This document shows, piece after piece, positions 1 to 12,472 of a stretch of DNA of 64,000 nucleotides. Source of the DNA: Doryteuthis pealeii (lineage: Eukaryota > Mollusca > Cephalopoda > Myopsida > Loliginidae). Where the stretch lies: contig CM042150.1 of the NCBI GenBank assembly GCA_023376005.1, positions 74,308,131-74,372,130 of the forward strand. The letters are read 5' to 3'. A program made the translations under genes and the position numbers. The notes below the pieces were generated by a model. It ran no database searches. It was given only the letters and a program-made list of their open reading frames with translations, and was not told the DNA's origin. Every line of letters begins with the position of its first letter. Position 1 is the first letter of the stretch.

Positions 1-881
1 ATAAACAAAGTTACGAATTAGTGTATTATAATATTCATTTATTTTAAGAATAGTCTCTTTTTGTTGTTTTAAATTTTTGAAACAATTTATTTTTTTAAAA
101 AGCTAATTCTTCTTTACTGTTGATTTACAATAGTAGAAAATGTATTTTGTTTAATTTGATCTTTTTAAAATGTAACAATAAATTCTAAGAATTAAATATT
201 TACAATTATCCATGTTATAATTTCTTTTTTGGTTTATAATAGTGTTTTTTCTTTCTTTTTTTTTTCTTTCTAAAACTCTTTTGCACATAAAGTGATAAAA
301 TGTATCAGTTGAATTTATTTCCTTTTTTGACCCCTAAAAGTAACAAAGAAGCTAATAGCTAAACATTACCTTACGTATTAATTTAATAATGTTTATTTCA
401 TGAATAATTTCTTTCAAAAAAGGTTTGAGTTATACTGATTGAAAATGGATATATTTATTCTAAAATGAAGTATCAATTTAAAAAAAACAGTTGAGTTATC
501 ATTAAATGTTTTGGTTTAATTTGTTATTTTGTTATTTAATTCGCTATAAAAAATAATTGAATGGATAAAAACACATACTAATTACATATTTAGAAAGATT
601 ATTTTCGTTTCTTTCTAACCAAATAAATATTTTAAGTTTGTTTACTAAAATTAGCTAGTAATGCTACAATATGCAGCACCCAGGCAAAAAATCTGCAGCA
701 TTGCCATGCGAACAGTTCAGCAAATTGCTTGATTTTTGTTTAATTAATTAATTATATCAGTAAAATCAATAACTAAATTGGGTTTGTTTCTTAGTTATAA
801 GATTATTTAAGGTGTATGCAAGATTTTAAATCTGAATAACATCTCTTTTCATAGTTATAAGCCCACACATACATACAAAAA

Positions 882-948
<67 letters not shown>

Positions 949-3414
949 GGATATCTCACTAAAAAAAACATACAAGTGAAATTTCTTAGCTAAACTAATC
1001 TATCAATTGTCAATACATTTAAAATCCCAATTCCGAAACTTAAGAAAATCTTATTACAATTGTCTCTTTCTGAAGAGACAATTGAATCCATTGTTCATAT
1101 TCTTGATGCCATTAGCACAATTTATGACTGAATCTTTCTTCATTCCTCATCAAGACAATAAAGATGGAGTTCAATTGTCCAAACAATATTTGGAACCTTC
1201 TTAGTTTTGTATTTCTTGATTTTATCATAAGAATTTTTATGATAAGTGTTGTATATCTATGTGCATCATTTACATTTTGCATATACTAATGAAAATATCA
1301 ATTCCTATCTTGAAAAAATAAATTCTTCAGTTTGGGAACAAATATATAAATTAATCTAATGTAGATTGTTGCTTGTAAGTCACCCTGTACAAAAACAACA
1401 TCATTCATAAACATTTAACTCAATAGGTGCCATTGTCCTATTTTATCTCACCAATATCTCATAAATAGGATGTTACCTTGACATATAATAAACATTCATA
1501 ACAATATTTAGGAGACATTGTTTTATTTTAAGTTCCCATGTTAATAATAAAAGTTTTTAATTTTCCAGCAAATAATTCCTGTTCTAACTGGGTTAAAAGT
1601 ATTTGAAAACTGAAATATTTCAGTGACATAAACATATGATATGATGAAAACTGTTGTCAAATACTTTCAAAATGGTGCATGTCTGAAAACTGCTGCCTTT
1701 GTCATAAATCATCTTGACAGCTCTTTGCATGATACAGTTGTTAACAAGTCAGATTTAGTTACCATTTTAGTCTCTTTTTTGTCCTGTTTCTTACCAAAAA
1801 TGTTTTTATATGCTAAAACATTCTCAGGTATAATCACACAGTTGGCAAAAATTGTTTGTCATGGGAAGAAAAATGATTATCATTAGTTTGGAAAAGTCAT
1901 GAAGTGAAAATAATGAAACCATCAGAGTTATTGGAGACGCTTATCTTTGTATGATTAAAAGTAAAAAAGTCTTACTAGTGTGAAATCTTGCAAGTGCCTT
2001 GCTAATCAATCATATCTGTAACTGGAATGCATTTAGTAAAATCTAAATGTGTTGAATCTCCTGAGTAATGAGATAATTCCACACATAGTAGTCATTCACA
2101 ATAAATGACAGTGACATGATATTGTGAACAGACATTTCTAAGGTTTTATTAATGACAACATATAAAACACTTTGGTACCAATGTACTTAATATTCAGACT
2201 ATATGCTAAAATAATTTTGGGATAATGATTTCTACTCATGAAATATTTTCAAAAGTTGATTTACCCAACCCATCCAATGTAAATTTAAAAAAGTGATGTT
2301 CCTTTTACCTCATAATAAAATTATTTATGGGGCCTAGAAATAGGAATTTAGTCTAATTGTTTTAATCTGCATAGTAAGAATTGTTATTCATAATGTTTTT
2401 CTCACCTCATGTAAAAGTTATACCTGCTCACTTAAAGGACACCTTCAGCAATCATTAAGCTCAATGTTAAATTGGATCCTATTTGCCAAATGTAAATTAT
2501 AATTGATTGTAAATAAATAAGAGGAAGAGGTCTCCTTGAAAAAATATAATGATGAGGATGAGCATAACATAGACCCCCCCCAAAAAAAAAAAAACTATTG
2601 AAAATTGCTTTATTCTTTATGTTAAATTATCTTAACACTCATGTGCAATTTTTGTCATTTTAAAATAACATACATACATACAAGATAACCTTCATGATTG
2701 AGAATATAGACTATTTGTAAAATTTAAATCATAATTGCAAATGAAAAATAGATAAGGAAAAGTACTCTACAATTAACATTTAATGGTTATATTATTTAAC
2801 GAATTATAATTATCAGGTTAAAAGCAAACCCTCGCACTAGTATTATTAAGTTTCAAAATGGATTTTAACAGCATTGTGTTATCAAAATGTTTGCTATGAT
2901 GTGCCATTTTGCTGTGTAACATAGATACAAAAATCAGATTGTTGTAATACAGACCAAACATGGTCAACATGCGGTCCACAGACTTTATGCAACTTTTTAT
3001 GACTTTCTTTATGGTACTCTTAATTCCATGATTATATTAGCATATTAAATTTTTAATACGATCATATTTCTTCATTTCTTTTGGAACTCATTCACACTTT
3101 CTCTTGATTGGTGCATAGGAATTTTCTTTTAAAATAGTCAGTGTATTTTGTACTAAATGAGATGTTCATTAAATTTTTCTTTTATTGGTGTCAGTTGATT
3201 TATGATGAACACTATTTTACCTGCCTCATATAAATTATATTTATAACAGTAATTTACTGTTGCTGTTATTTTAGTATTAAAATAATTCTGTTTTTTAAAC
3301 ATCAACTTTACAGCAGTCTATCTTAGCTTTGAATAAAATTTATTAACCAAAATAAGACTCATTAGAATCTATGCACTTTTGCTAACAATAAACAAGTCTG
3401 TTTATTTCAGTAGC
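1..3414. other. AT-rich spacer, no gene seen
   Basis: Very AT-rich sequence with many stops in all frames. The open frames are short (65 aa at 1007-1204, 81 aa at 1641-1886) and show no family motif. It holds the TA/GA microsatellite at 886-945 and a short C-run followed by an A-run near 2574-2594. I see no SINE, LINE or RNA gene here. Confidence 0.6.
886..945. repeat. compound (TA)n-(GA)n microsatellite
   Basis: About 30 bases of TA repeats run directly into about 30 bases of GA repeats. The dinucleotide changes once, at about 915/916. Confidence 0.97.
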
Positions 3415-4475
3415 ATAGTGTGCTCAGTATGATAGTAAACTGTATCTGGTAGTGAGGCTACACTTCTGGGGCTCTGGGAAGTGTAAAGTCATCCCTTTAT
3501 TGGCATTACTTCCAAGTAGTAGTACTTGTTATATAATGGTGGTGATGTGGAGCCATCAGTGTAACCTGATATGTAAATTAGCATGGAAAGTTTTAGCAAG
3601 AATTTTGAGTTAGATGATAATGGAAAATTTTAATAATGAGTCAGTATAGATAGATGACAGTGTTTGATTGGATGAGCTGATGAGACGTGGCAGAGAGGAG
3701 GAGTGAGAGATGAGAAAAAGAATTGAGTCTGGGAGAATGTGTGAAGAGAGCAAGACATGGATTTCTTGCTCTTGGCAATTGTGACTTTGGGAGAAATAAA
3801 ATTCTCATACAAAAAAGGGCCTTGTTTTATTATTAAAAACTCTAAATGGCACAAGGCAAGATATCCCTCAGCCCCCTAAGATGGTTTCCAGACTCCAGAC
3901 ATCATAGAATTGCCAGTCAACTGAACAGCAGCCCAGCAACCAGGATTTCATCCTCTCCAATTGTAATACCGGCCCAGAGAGATAAATATACAAATATTTC
4001 TATCAAAACATCATCACTCCATTCAAAGTAAGAGCCATAAAGTAACAAACATTTTAACACATCATCCCTCCATTCGGAAATGTACCAGAATGTAAGCAGC
4101 ATTGACACATCATCTCGGCCATTCTGACAAGGAGAGTAACACTTGTTACAGACCCATCTATGGATCAAATAAATCAGTTTAAGATAATGTTTAGAATTAT
4201 TTTGAATTACATTAATACATTGGCTCTAAAATTATTGATGTTGTAACAAATATAAATAGTTTACCTGTTTAGAATTAGAAATTATTTTGAATTATATCTA
4301 ATTACTTGCAAATTATTAGTATTAAACAGTAAAACTTGAAACTACATAATTGCGTACAAATTATTAGTACTAGATAAGAATACTCAAAGTCATATAACTG
4401 TGTGCAAATTTAATTATTTTCATTAAGATATTTATAGGAAACTATAATTGTTTACACAGGATTATTATTATTATT
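3415..4475 (-). repeat. Interspersed repeat family X, interrupted copy
   Basis: Read on the minus strand, 4475-4150 matches the left half of family X (AATTATAG..TTCAAG, TAGTACTAATAATTT, ATTTGATCCATAGATGGG). The stretch 3560-3415 matches the right half (AAGTAATGCCAATAAA, CCCAGAGCCCCAGAAG, CCTCACTACC). About 590 bases separate the halves. Inside them three loose copies of a motif like ACATCATCNCTCCATTC occur at about 4008, 4061 and 4108. Other copies of X lie near 8.4, 14.3, 16.1, 23.9 and 45.5 kb. I do not recognise the family. No coding capacity is seen, so it is more likely a non-autonomous DNA or retro-element than a gene. Confidence 0.6.
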
Positions 4476-4490
4476 ATTATTATTATTATT
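4461..4490. repeat. (TTA)n microsatellite
   Basis: Ten uninterrupted trinucleotide units at the edge of the family X copy. The same position in the X copy near 45.66 kb is also followed by a short TTA-like run, so it may be a tail of the element. Confidence 0.95.
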
Positions 4491-4541
4491 GAATAGCAAT
4501 AGTAGCTAAAAATTTCCTACAAGCATGAACATGCCATAAAA

Positions 4542-4565
4542 AACCAACCAACCAACCAACCAACC
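4542..4565. repeat. (AACC)n microsatellite
   Basis: Five to six tetranucleotide units. The complementary motif recurs as (GGTT)n at 13917-13950. Confidence 0.95.
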
Positions 4566-5545
4566 CAGTAGCATAGAATTCTGGAATTCTGAAACTGACA
4601 AAATTCTTTGAAGGAGTTTAGTTGTTGAAGATCATCTCTTGCAAAAAGTTATTGAATTGCTTGGAAAAGTCATAGTCTGTCAGAGATATTTGGTAAGCAA
4701 AATGTGGTAGAGGTTCATAGCTCAGTTCATTCAATTTAAGGAAAGCAATTTGCAAAACATACTCTCAGGCATTGTCCTGGAGAAGAACTATATTTTTTTT
4801 GACTGACCAATGTTGAATGTAAAAGTTCTTGATGCATTTTGTCAATTTCTTAGCAATATTTCTTTGTTATGATGGTTTTACCAAGATTCACAAAATTCTT
4901 GTGAATGATTCTCATTGCCAACCACAAAACAAAGACCATAATCTTTTTTTGGTTGATATAACTTTGGTTTCGAGAAATGTTTTTATGATACACTTCAATT
5001 CAATTGTTACATGAAATGCCATCAATTGTCATTTACACTAAATTTTTTAACATGTCACAATGTGATTAAGAAATGGACAATTTTTGTTGTACAAAAAATG
5101 CAAAACAGACAGCAAATTTTAAAAGAAATTTGTTCACTGCATGCAGTATCATTTTTAATTTTTTGATTTTCCAATTTTATAAAGAATGTTTTAGTTAGCA
5201 TTTATTGCAAATTATAAGTTGTTATTTCAATTATGGCAGGATAAACACAAGGTCTTTTTAACATGGGTATTTTTAAAGGGGCATCCAACAAGAATCTAAA
5301 TCACTATTCAGTAATAATGGATCTGCAAGACTAGCTTGCTAACCATTATGGATTGCAGAATGACATCAGCAACCCTCTTCAAAGCTTTTGTCTCTGTGAC
5401 AACAATTTTGAAACCAACAGTACAGTCATTAACATTCCTCCTAACCAAAAGTTTGGCCAATATTGCAAGCAGTTTCTACTGTTTTATATTGCATTTTGAA
5501 TTCCTGTAATAAATCACTTGAATTGTTTTCAATTTTTCCATCTTT
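4560..5545 (-). pseudogene. Degenerate mariner-like transposase
   Basis: The minus strand encodes a broken mariner transposase. Near the N-terminus (about 5530-5390) FKMQYKTVETACNIGQTFG is followed by WFQN..HRDKSFEEG, matching the helix-turn-helix region and its WFxxFRxGDxSLED block. Farther on come NLGKTIITKKYC, EIDKMHQELL and LLQDNA, the last holding the second catalytic aspartate. LKLNELSYEPLPH and TDYDFSKQFNNFLQ follow, and the C-terminal IPEFYATG ends near 4560. The arginine after LLQDNA has become a stop (TGA), the usual SPDL motif reads ISL so the third aspartate is lost, and several frameshifts are needed. Full mariner transposases are about 340-350 aa, so most of the gene is present but dead. 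No clear terminal inverted repeats were found. Family assignment is firm; the subfamily is not. Confidence 0.85.
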
Positions 5546-6835
5546 AATTTGACAGCCTAAAATAAAAAAAATAGAATAAACAGTGAAACAAAAAAGTATA
5601 AATCAGTTGATCTAAATTAACTTTTTAAAGAAGTATATTACATGCATTTTGTTAAATAATTCCAAAATATGTTTCAATATCTAAAATAACCAAAAGAAAA
5701 AAATGCAATTATTTTGTACAGCTTAATAACTGCATTATGCTCAAAAAAGCTTTGTGCTTTGATTCTAAAGATCAGATTTGTAAATAATTATACAATTCAC
5801 AATGTTAACAACAACAACAACTTTAAAGTATAGTTTTTTTTTTCTAGTGTTTACTTTCATCCTATTCAGATAAGAATAGTGCCAACTATTTAGCAGAAAA
5901 GTTATTCCAACTAATGGTGTTATTATGTTCTTTGTATCAGTTGTAGTTTCTGTGGAAATGAATAAAAAAATATCACTTTCAAAGCACCCACATAATTATA
6001 CAATTAATAATGTCAAGAACAAGTTTAAATATTGTTTTTTTTTTTTTTCTTTTTCCTATTCAGTTATAAATCTTTTATCAGAGTCAAGAACAATGTGTAG
6101 AAAGGGGACAGCAAATATTGATGTCCTTCTTTAAAATAAATATTTCCTGCAATGTTATCTATAGATAAAGATTAATCAATCAAATGACTTTGTAAAAGTC
6201 TAGAGAGCAAATATTTCCATGCAGAATATGAATTCAAAGTAATGGTCAAAGGGTACAAACAATGCATTTCAGATTACAACTCAGTGGTAGAGTCTAGAAA
6301 TGAAGGGTATTAAGCCTTAATTTAAAACTAAAGGTCTGGATCTATTGCTACAAATTTCATTTTTTAAATTACTTTATCAAAAAACAGTTTTGAATTTTTA
6401 AGTGATGCACATATGCACATTAGGGTTTATTCTACAGTCTATCAATTTTGGAATGTGCACCAAGTGTTTTGTTCCTCATGGGAAAAGGGGAGCTTTCAAT
6501 ACAGGGAAAAGCCATGTTCCTGCAAGATGTAACTAATAATATAGAAATTAAATTTATAAATTTCAAGGGAAAAAAATGAATAAGTTTTATTGTTTCACTA
6601 AATTAATTATTGCCACTTAATTAAACTTTACTAATTAGTTTTATAGGTTGTTGTTTAAGCTGAAGATTTAATATTATTACAGAACATTAATGTTTATCTA
6701 GGGCTAACAATCCAGACAAATCTCTAAGTATCACATACTTAGTTTTGTAGAGAAACATTTTTAATTCTATGTGAAACTTTCAGGAAATAATATTAACTTC
6801 ATAAAAAAGAAATATAAAAGATTCAACTAGTTTCC

Positions 6836-6887
<52 letters not shown>
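6836..6887. repeat. A-run plus (TA)n microsatellite
   Basis: About 14 adenines followed by about 36 bases of TA repeats. Confidence 0.97.
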
Positions 6888-6888
<1 letters not shown>

Positions 6889-6984
6889 CTCCAGCAATTT
6901 TTTTATAACTTGATTTCATATGCATTCACCAACTTTACCGTCATTATGACCAACTGTGATCCAAATATTGGACAGATACTTCAA

Positions 6985-6985
<1 letters not shown>

Positions 6986-7045
<60 letters not shown>
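6986..7045. repeat. (TA)n microsatellite
   Basis: About 60 bases of uninterrupted TA repeats, the longest pure TA tract in the window. Confidence 0.97.
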
Positions 7046-7047
<2 letters not shown>

Positions 7048-8008
7048 AGCAGAATCTTTTCATTAAACTAATTTGGTTAAATATAATTATTATTTTCAAT
7101 TTTTTTCAAGTTTCTTTTGATGTTATCATCTTCAAAGGCATTGATCAGTTGTCTGAAAGTACTTTCAGTTCTTTTCTAAACCATTATCAAGGTAGTGTAT
7201 ATTTGTCTAAACTATCATTATCTTTACTTTTTAATATTTAACTAAACTATTGATTTGTTTTTGTCTCTAATGCGATACTAACTAACAGTGGCTGTTTATT
7301 TTTTTTAAATATTCCAAATGAGCTAGGCAAACGTAATTTAGAATAAGATGTGTTCTATCTATTTTAAGAATTTTAGAATATTGTTGCTCGTTTCAAAGTT
7401 TATTCTGTTGATAGTGAGTTGTCAAAATTTGATGTACAGAGCTTCAAAAACTTTTAATTGTTTTATATTATAGTCAGTATGAAATATGTTTGTATTATTA
7501 AGTATTGGCATATGGAGCTAGAATCCGAGTAAATCTCCTTGATAATTTTGTTGTGGTATAGCCTTATGTAACTTATCATCATATTATGCAAAATAATCAT
7601 AATCCTATTTATTTTATAATAATAATAATAATAATATCTTTTCAGCTAGTATATTAGGTCTGAGACCTGTCAGCTGTTCCTTACAAATATTCATTTTAAA
7701 TCCACTGAATATTTAATGTCATTCCACAGATTATCCAACCTTGCCTTTATTGTAATCAAATGCATCCGAATTTTAGATTAGATGAAAAGATACTCAAAAA
7801 CAATGCATAGATATACATCCCCTATAGATGATAATAATACAATAGGATTTATAATTTACTATAATAATTTAAAACATTAGATTTAGTTGTTAATAATAAT
7901 TCTTTCCATTCCAAAAAGACAGTGGAAAAAAACAATGTTATTTAGCAATTTAAATATCCAATGGATAATGTTCTATGAGAACTAATTAAATCTTAGTATG
8001 GTTTGGAA

Positions 8009-8009
<1 letters not shown>

Positions 8010-8057
<48 letters not shown>

Positions 8058-8058
8058 G
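8010..8058. repeat. (TA)n microsatellite
   Basis: About 48 bases of TA repeats with one break near the right end. Confidence 0.97.
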
Positions 8059-8364
8059 TCAACCTGGAAAGTACTCAGATTTTTAAAATCCGAAGAACTA
8101 GTTGTGTGGCCATGATATAGCTTACTACCTAACAAGAAATTAGATTACTGAGATTATTCAGTTGTGAGTGAGATTTTATATTGTGTGACCATCATCATTA
8201 CACTGAATATATATTTATATATAGTTTTCTCTCAAACTTGAATATTTGTCCACAAAAAACATTTATTTTATTAATGGTTTATTTGTTTATTTTATTATTA
8301 TAAAAGTTATTCCATTTAAAAATTATTATACACAGTAAAAAATGTATCTTCACAATCATTTCAA

Positions 8365-8512
8365 ACAGATGAACATTTCCTGTTTTAAACACTATCTCAA
8401 ATAGGTCTATATAAATCCATCCATAGGACAGGTATTACTAATCTGGTTTAGAGTGGACATGGAAGTAATGGATGGCAATGAATTTGGTGTCATATCCAGG
8501 ACACTCATAGGA
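8365..8512 (+). repeat. Interspersed repeat family X, partial
   Basis: Begins with TTTCAAACAGATG and continues to GGAAGTAATGGATGGCAAT and GTCATATCCAGGAC. These anchors occur in the same order in the copies at 16.1 and 23.9 kb. The middle of the unit is rearranged. Confidence 0.5.
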
Positions 8513-9171
8513 TTAAGAAGGCTTTCAAAATTTAATGATTGAAGCCCATATAAAATTTTGGTACTGACACTTCAAATTTGTCCAGGAATTCATTCAAAGA
8601 GATTCATGCTCTGGCATTCTTTCAACAAGTAATGTTCAACACATGATGACTGCAATCAAATGTAACCTGAGATTGACATTGCAGGAATTAGAATATTTGA
8701 TGATTCAATGGAATGTCCTTAAAGTATCCAGCCATTGTGAATATCTTCACTGCTTATTCAAGTATTTTGTAAGAGTTTGGGTACAAGATATATATATGTC
8801 TCTGTGTGTGCGTTTGTGAAGCAATAAGTCAGTTATTAATTGAATTTTGATCAAAAAGTATAATGTTCAATGTATATGACTGAAACAGCACTACTGGATT
8901 AAGTGTATTGATCAAGAAGGAAAATATTGAAAAGCAAATATCAATTATGTAAAATAAATGCTTTTTCATCATTAAGCTACAGACATATTGATAAACATAC
9001 ACACAAACACACACACACACATATCATATATAACAAGATCAATAGAAGAGTTTAAAGGTCCAATAGTTCACAGTGTGGGAACTGCCAGACTTTTTAAAAA
9101 ATAAGTTGATGATAAAAGAATGATGCACCAATGTGCTACAGGTTCTCTTGAACAATACTCAGATTTATAAT

Positions 9172-9300
9172 TCAGTTTTCCTTCTCCTAAGCCATTTATA
9201 TTATCAAAGCTAAAGAGTCTAATCTTCCCTACTATTTACCCATAGCTGGAGGTTGATGTGCTGAATTGCTGAATATCCCAAGGGTAATAGCATAAAGTAA
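9172..9300 (-). mobile_element. SINE-B fragment
   Basis: Internal part of SINE-B on the minus strand. TTTCCTTCTCCTA, AAAGAGTCTAAT, CTACTATTTACCCATAGCTG and CCCAAGGGTAATAGCA occur in the order seen in full copies. The tRNA-like head and the 3' end are missing. Confidence 0.75.
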
Positions 9301-9464
9301 ATATATACATATATATGATGGGGATGTATATATTAATAGAAATCTTTTTAGAGTCAGTATTCCAAAAAATGCCTTCAGCTCCATATTCTCATCTGTTTTT
9401 ATGATAATCTAATTTATAAGGTGGGGGTGTTATATACATAATATATATATATATACATAACACA

Positions 9465-10990
9465 GTGCAGCAACTTAAGAAAGCTCAATTAGAACTAAAA
9501 CAAACATTACTAGAATATATCCAAGACCAAATAAATAAAATCAGAAATTCTGTAGAATTTCCATTAACCTGGCAGACAGTGAACAAAGATAGCAGAAGAG
9601 ACAATACCTTGAGATCAAATGTAAAAGCTGTCAGCCAAGAAGATTGACTACTGAAGTGGAAAGATCATTTCAAGAGTCTGCTTTGAAAAAACAATCAAAA
9701 GCAAAAAAGCTGCAGTCTTGACAAAATTCCTCCTGAAATATGGAAGACAAGGAAATTTGATGACATACTTCTTTGATTATGCAATGCAGTGTATAACAAA
9801 ACAGAATAGAGAAATGAATGAAAGGTTGCATCTTCCCCTTACTGATGAAAGGTTACCTTGGGGTCACTAAGAACTACAAATGTATAAATCTTACGATTAT
9901 AGCTGCTAAGGTTTATAATGCCCTGCTTCTCAGTTTAATCTAACATGAAACTGAGAAAATTTTGTTTGGAGATTTCTCCAAAGAATTTGTCTCCATACAT
10001 GGAGGAAAGATGAATAAATACTTCTAGCATATGGTCTCCCCAAAAGAAAACATTACAGCTATAATGATGCTCTCCAAAGACATGAAAGCAATGGTTCACT
10101 CATCTGATGGTGACACATATTTCTTTGACATTATCACTAGTTCTACAAGGAGATACATTAGCACCATTTTTATTTATATAATGCCTAGATTATATACTAT
10201 GAATGTTATATCTAAAAAAGGTAAAAGGTTTCATACAAAAAAAAAAGGCAAGAAGCAGACCATATCCTGCAGAAACTAATACAGATACAGACTATGCAGA
10301 TGATCCAGCACTTCTTGTAAATACACCTACCCAAGCTGAATTATTGCTATATAGTCTAGAATTGGCAGAAAAAGGCATTGGTCTCTATGTGAACTCAAAT
10401 AAAACAGATTTCATGTGTTTGAAATAAAATGGAGACATCTCCACACTGGAAAGCAAGCCTTAATTAGTAGATCAATTCAAATAACTCAGTAGTATCTATA
10501 GTAGTATATCTCATCTACAGAAAACAATGTCAATATACATATAAGAAAGGAATAGTGCCACTGACAGATTATCAATCATATTGAAATCTGATCTCTCTAG
10601 TAAGATAAAGCAGGAATTCTCCCAAGCTGTACAACTTGGACATAAAGGCTAGATAGGAACTACACAAAGATGCTGTGTGCTGTCTTGGACAATTCCTGTA
10701 AGCAGCCCTCTACAAAAAAAGCAGCTGTGTGGCCACTTACTTCCTATCACACAAACTATCCATGTAAGACAAACAAGACATATTGGCCACTGCTGAAAAA
10801 GTAAAGACAAATTCATAAGTGATGTTCTCCTGTGTACACCTATACATAGACAGACCCGTGTTGGCTCACCTGCAAAAACATACATTCATCAGCTTTGTGC
10901 AAACACTGGATGCTGTGCAGAGGACTTGCCAGGAGAAATGACCAATAAGGGCGGGTGGTGAGAGAGAGTCATGGGAATCTATACTGTCAG
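9465..10990 (+). mobile_element. LINE relic with endonuclease-RT-type ORF (YADD LINE)
   Basis: A decayed non-LTR retrotransposon in the plus orientation. In order, read across frames: YIQDQINKIRNSVE and WQTVNKDSRRD (linker before the RT); the region with PPEIWKTRKFDDIL; an NYK-CINLTIIAAKVYNALL block at about 9870-9935; KENITAIMML and DGDTYFFDI at 10045-10125; then the catalytic block DTDYADDPALLVNTPTQAE with GIGLYVNSNKTDFMC at 10285-10425; and a C-terminal block with LDRNYTKML and CKTNKTYWPLLKK to about 10985. The YADD catalytic pair is intact, but many stops and frameshifts and an internal deletion near 10560-10640 make it inactive. The same LINE type appears at 27.2-27.8, 30.35-30.53, 38.1-38.4 and 46.0-46.7 kb. 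I recognise it as a common invertebrate endonuclease-reverse-transcriptase LINE; its clade (RTE-like or other) is not resolved. The endonuclease domain is absent, so it is 5' truncated. Confidence 0.85.
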
Positions 10991-11085
10991 TAAGACTTAA
11001 TGATGATAATAACATAGTGCAAATTCAGGAATCTATGCTGATAATTATAAATTATATTTATAAAACTGTAACTAAGCAGGTATTA

Positions 11086-11090
<5 letters not shown>

Positions 11091-11131
<41 letters not shown>
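11091..11131. repeat. (CT)n microsatellite
   Basis: About 20 CT units, about 80 bases upstream of a SINE-A copy. Confidence 0.97.
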
Positions 11132-11133
<2 letters not shown>

Positions 11134-11208
11134 GCAACTTTTAAATGATTAATATATAGATAGATTACTTTAACAAATTTTAATGTGTAACAGGGATTTT
11201 TGTCTTAG

Positions 11209-11457
11209 GGCTGGTTTAGCTCAGTTGTCAGGTTGGGAATGTCAAGGTTCCTAGTTAGATGCCTGCCCTTGCCAATTCAGCGTATAAGTAGCACAGGTAT
11301 CTGTGTGTTAAAGTGAGGAGCTGACAGTAGGTGTGGTGTTCCACCTCAGATGCTAAAAAAACAATCTCCTTGGTCTAGCACTAGAGAAAAGGGGATATAC
11401 TCCCTCGCTGTCTGGCTGATACCAACTTTAGGCCACCCCGACGACTTTACTTTTTTT
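11209..11457 (+). mobile_element. SINE-A (tRNA-Lys-like), full length
   Basis: The head GGCTGGTTTAGCTCAG matches the 5' half of tRNA-Lys and holds an A box (TAGCTCAGTTG at 11217-11227). The B box is mutated here (TAGTTAGATGCC). The tRNA-unrelated body follows, with CAGCGTATAAGTAGCACAGG, GTGAGGAGCTGACAG, CCACCTCAGATGC, CTCCTTGGTCTAGCACTAG, AAAAGGGGATA, GGCTGATACC and a CTTTAC tail running into T-rich sequence. Six copies are seen in this window. Squid and octopus SINEs related to tRNA-Lys are known; that this is one of those named families is inference. Confidence 0.88.
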
Positions 11458-12044
11458 AAATTTTTGTTTTACTTACAGCTGAACCAAATTATTATTCTTT
11501 TCTTGATAAGTCTTCGTATTAAAATATTTTTTTTTGTTTTCTGATGATATTGCTACCATGGGGATATCACACATGTTCAAAGATTATTTTCTCAAGAAAT
11601 TTTCAATCAGGATATGACAGGATATATTTATTTGTTCAAGAGACTTTAAGAGATGCCCATCACAGGATGTGGCTTGATTGAAAAAGCAAGTCAACTGGAT
11701 CAGCAAAGAATTTGTTGCCCGTTAGAAAAACAAACATCCACACTGCTCCACTTAATAACGTAAATGGGCTTTTTGTATTTGAGCCTTGATGCAGCCTTTA
11801 AAATCAACTCTGCTGGGAAGATTTTCAATATTAAAAAAACAATGTATAAAAAAAACCTTTGAAAGGTAGCTCATTCAATTTTTCCAATCCACTAGATAAG
11901 CAAAAAGGAAATCATTTGGGGTCCTTCTGGCACTCAACAAGTATTTTTAGATTTCTTATTCTTTTTCCAAGATAATGCATCAGAATATGTGGTTCAGAAT
12001 TGCTTTCACCCGCATAGGTAATCTTTAAGAACTATATTTGTCAA

Positions 12045-12115
12045 TATATGGGGTGTGTCCAAAAAGTAATAAAACTTTGTTTCCAAAATAAACTTAATGA
12101 GATTGGGCACCTCAT
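12045..12115 (+). mobile_element. Possible mariner terminal-repeat fragment
   Basis: GGTGTGTCCAAAAAGTAAT followed by AAAACTTTGTTTCC resembles terminal inverted repeats of mariner-type transposons (pattern GTCCxAAAAGTAAT..AACTTT). No transposase and no partner repeat follow; a SINE-B begins 80 bases downstream. It is probably a truncated end, and chance similarity cannot be excluded. Confidence 0.45.
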
Positions 12116-12191
12116 CTAGAGCAATGGCGATTGAGACAATTACTAGTAAGTTCAATTCTCTCTGAGTGCCTTATACTTCAAGGTAAGAAGG

Positions 12192-12472
12192 TAGGATGTA
12201 CCCATGGTGTAATGGTTATCATCCTAGGAAATGGTCATGAAAAATCAAGTTCAAATCCTGAAGGAGGCTGTTTGCATTTCACATAGTACTAATATCCTTG
12301 GGAAAGGTATGAATCCAACTATTCTCCCTCCAGTTATTGTTAAATAGTAGGACAGACTGGACTCTTTAACCTTGGTATGGCAACCAGTCTTAGAGAATAA
12401 AAATTTTTAATTCAAACTTGTTAAACTTAAAAATTAACCTTGTGTCACACCTCTTGCTCATGTGGAGGAGTT
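12192..12472 (+). mobile_element. SINE-B (tRNA-like head), near full length
   Basis: A box TGGTGTAATGG at 12205-12215 and B box GTTCAAATCC at 12249-12258 are spaced as in a tRNA gene. The body has GGCTGTTTGCATTTCACATA, GGGAAAGGTATGAATCCAAC, TATTCTCCCTCCAG, AGACTGGACTCTTTAACC, GGTATGGCAACCAGTCT and a 3' end with TTAACCTTGTGTCACA..TGTGGAGGAG. This is one of the most complete copies and serves as the reference for the others. The parent tRNA is not certain. Confidence 0.88.

Larger units (their letters stand above)
5561..8364. other. AT-rich spacer with long (TA)n tracts
   Basis: No gene or recognised element. It contains A/TA tracts at 6836-6887, 6986-7045 and 8010-8058 and a short (AAT)n near 7616-7634. 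The 69-aa frame at 5925-6134 has no recognisable motif. Confidence 0.6.

Noticed and set aside
4000..4135. CRISPR-like or ordered tandem array (ACATCATC..CCATTC units)
   Set aside because: Only three degenerate copies without regular spacers, in eukaryotic repeat DNA. No CRISPR array exists in the window.
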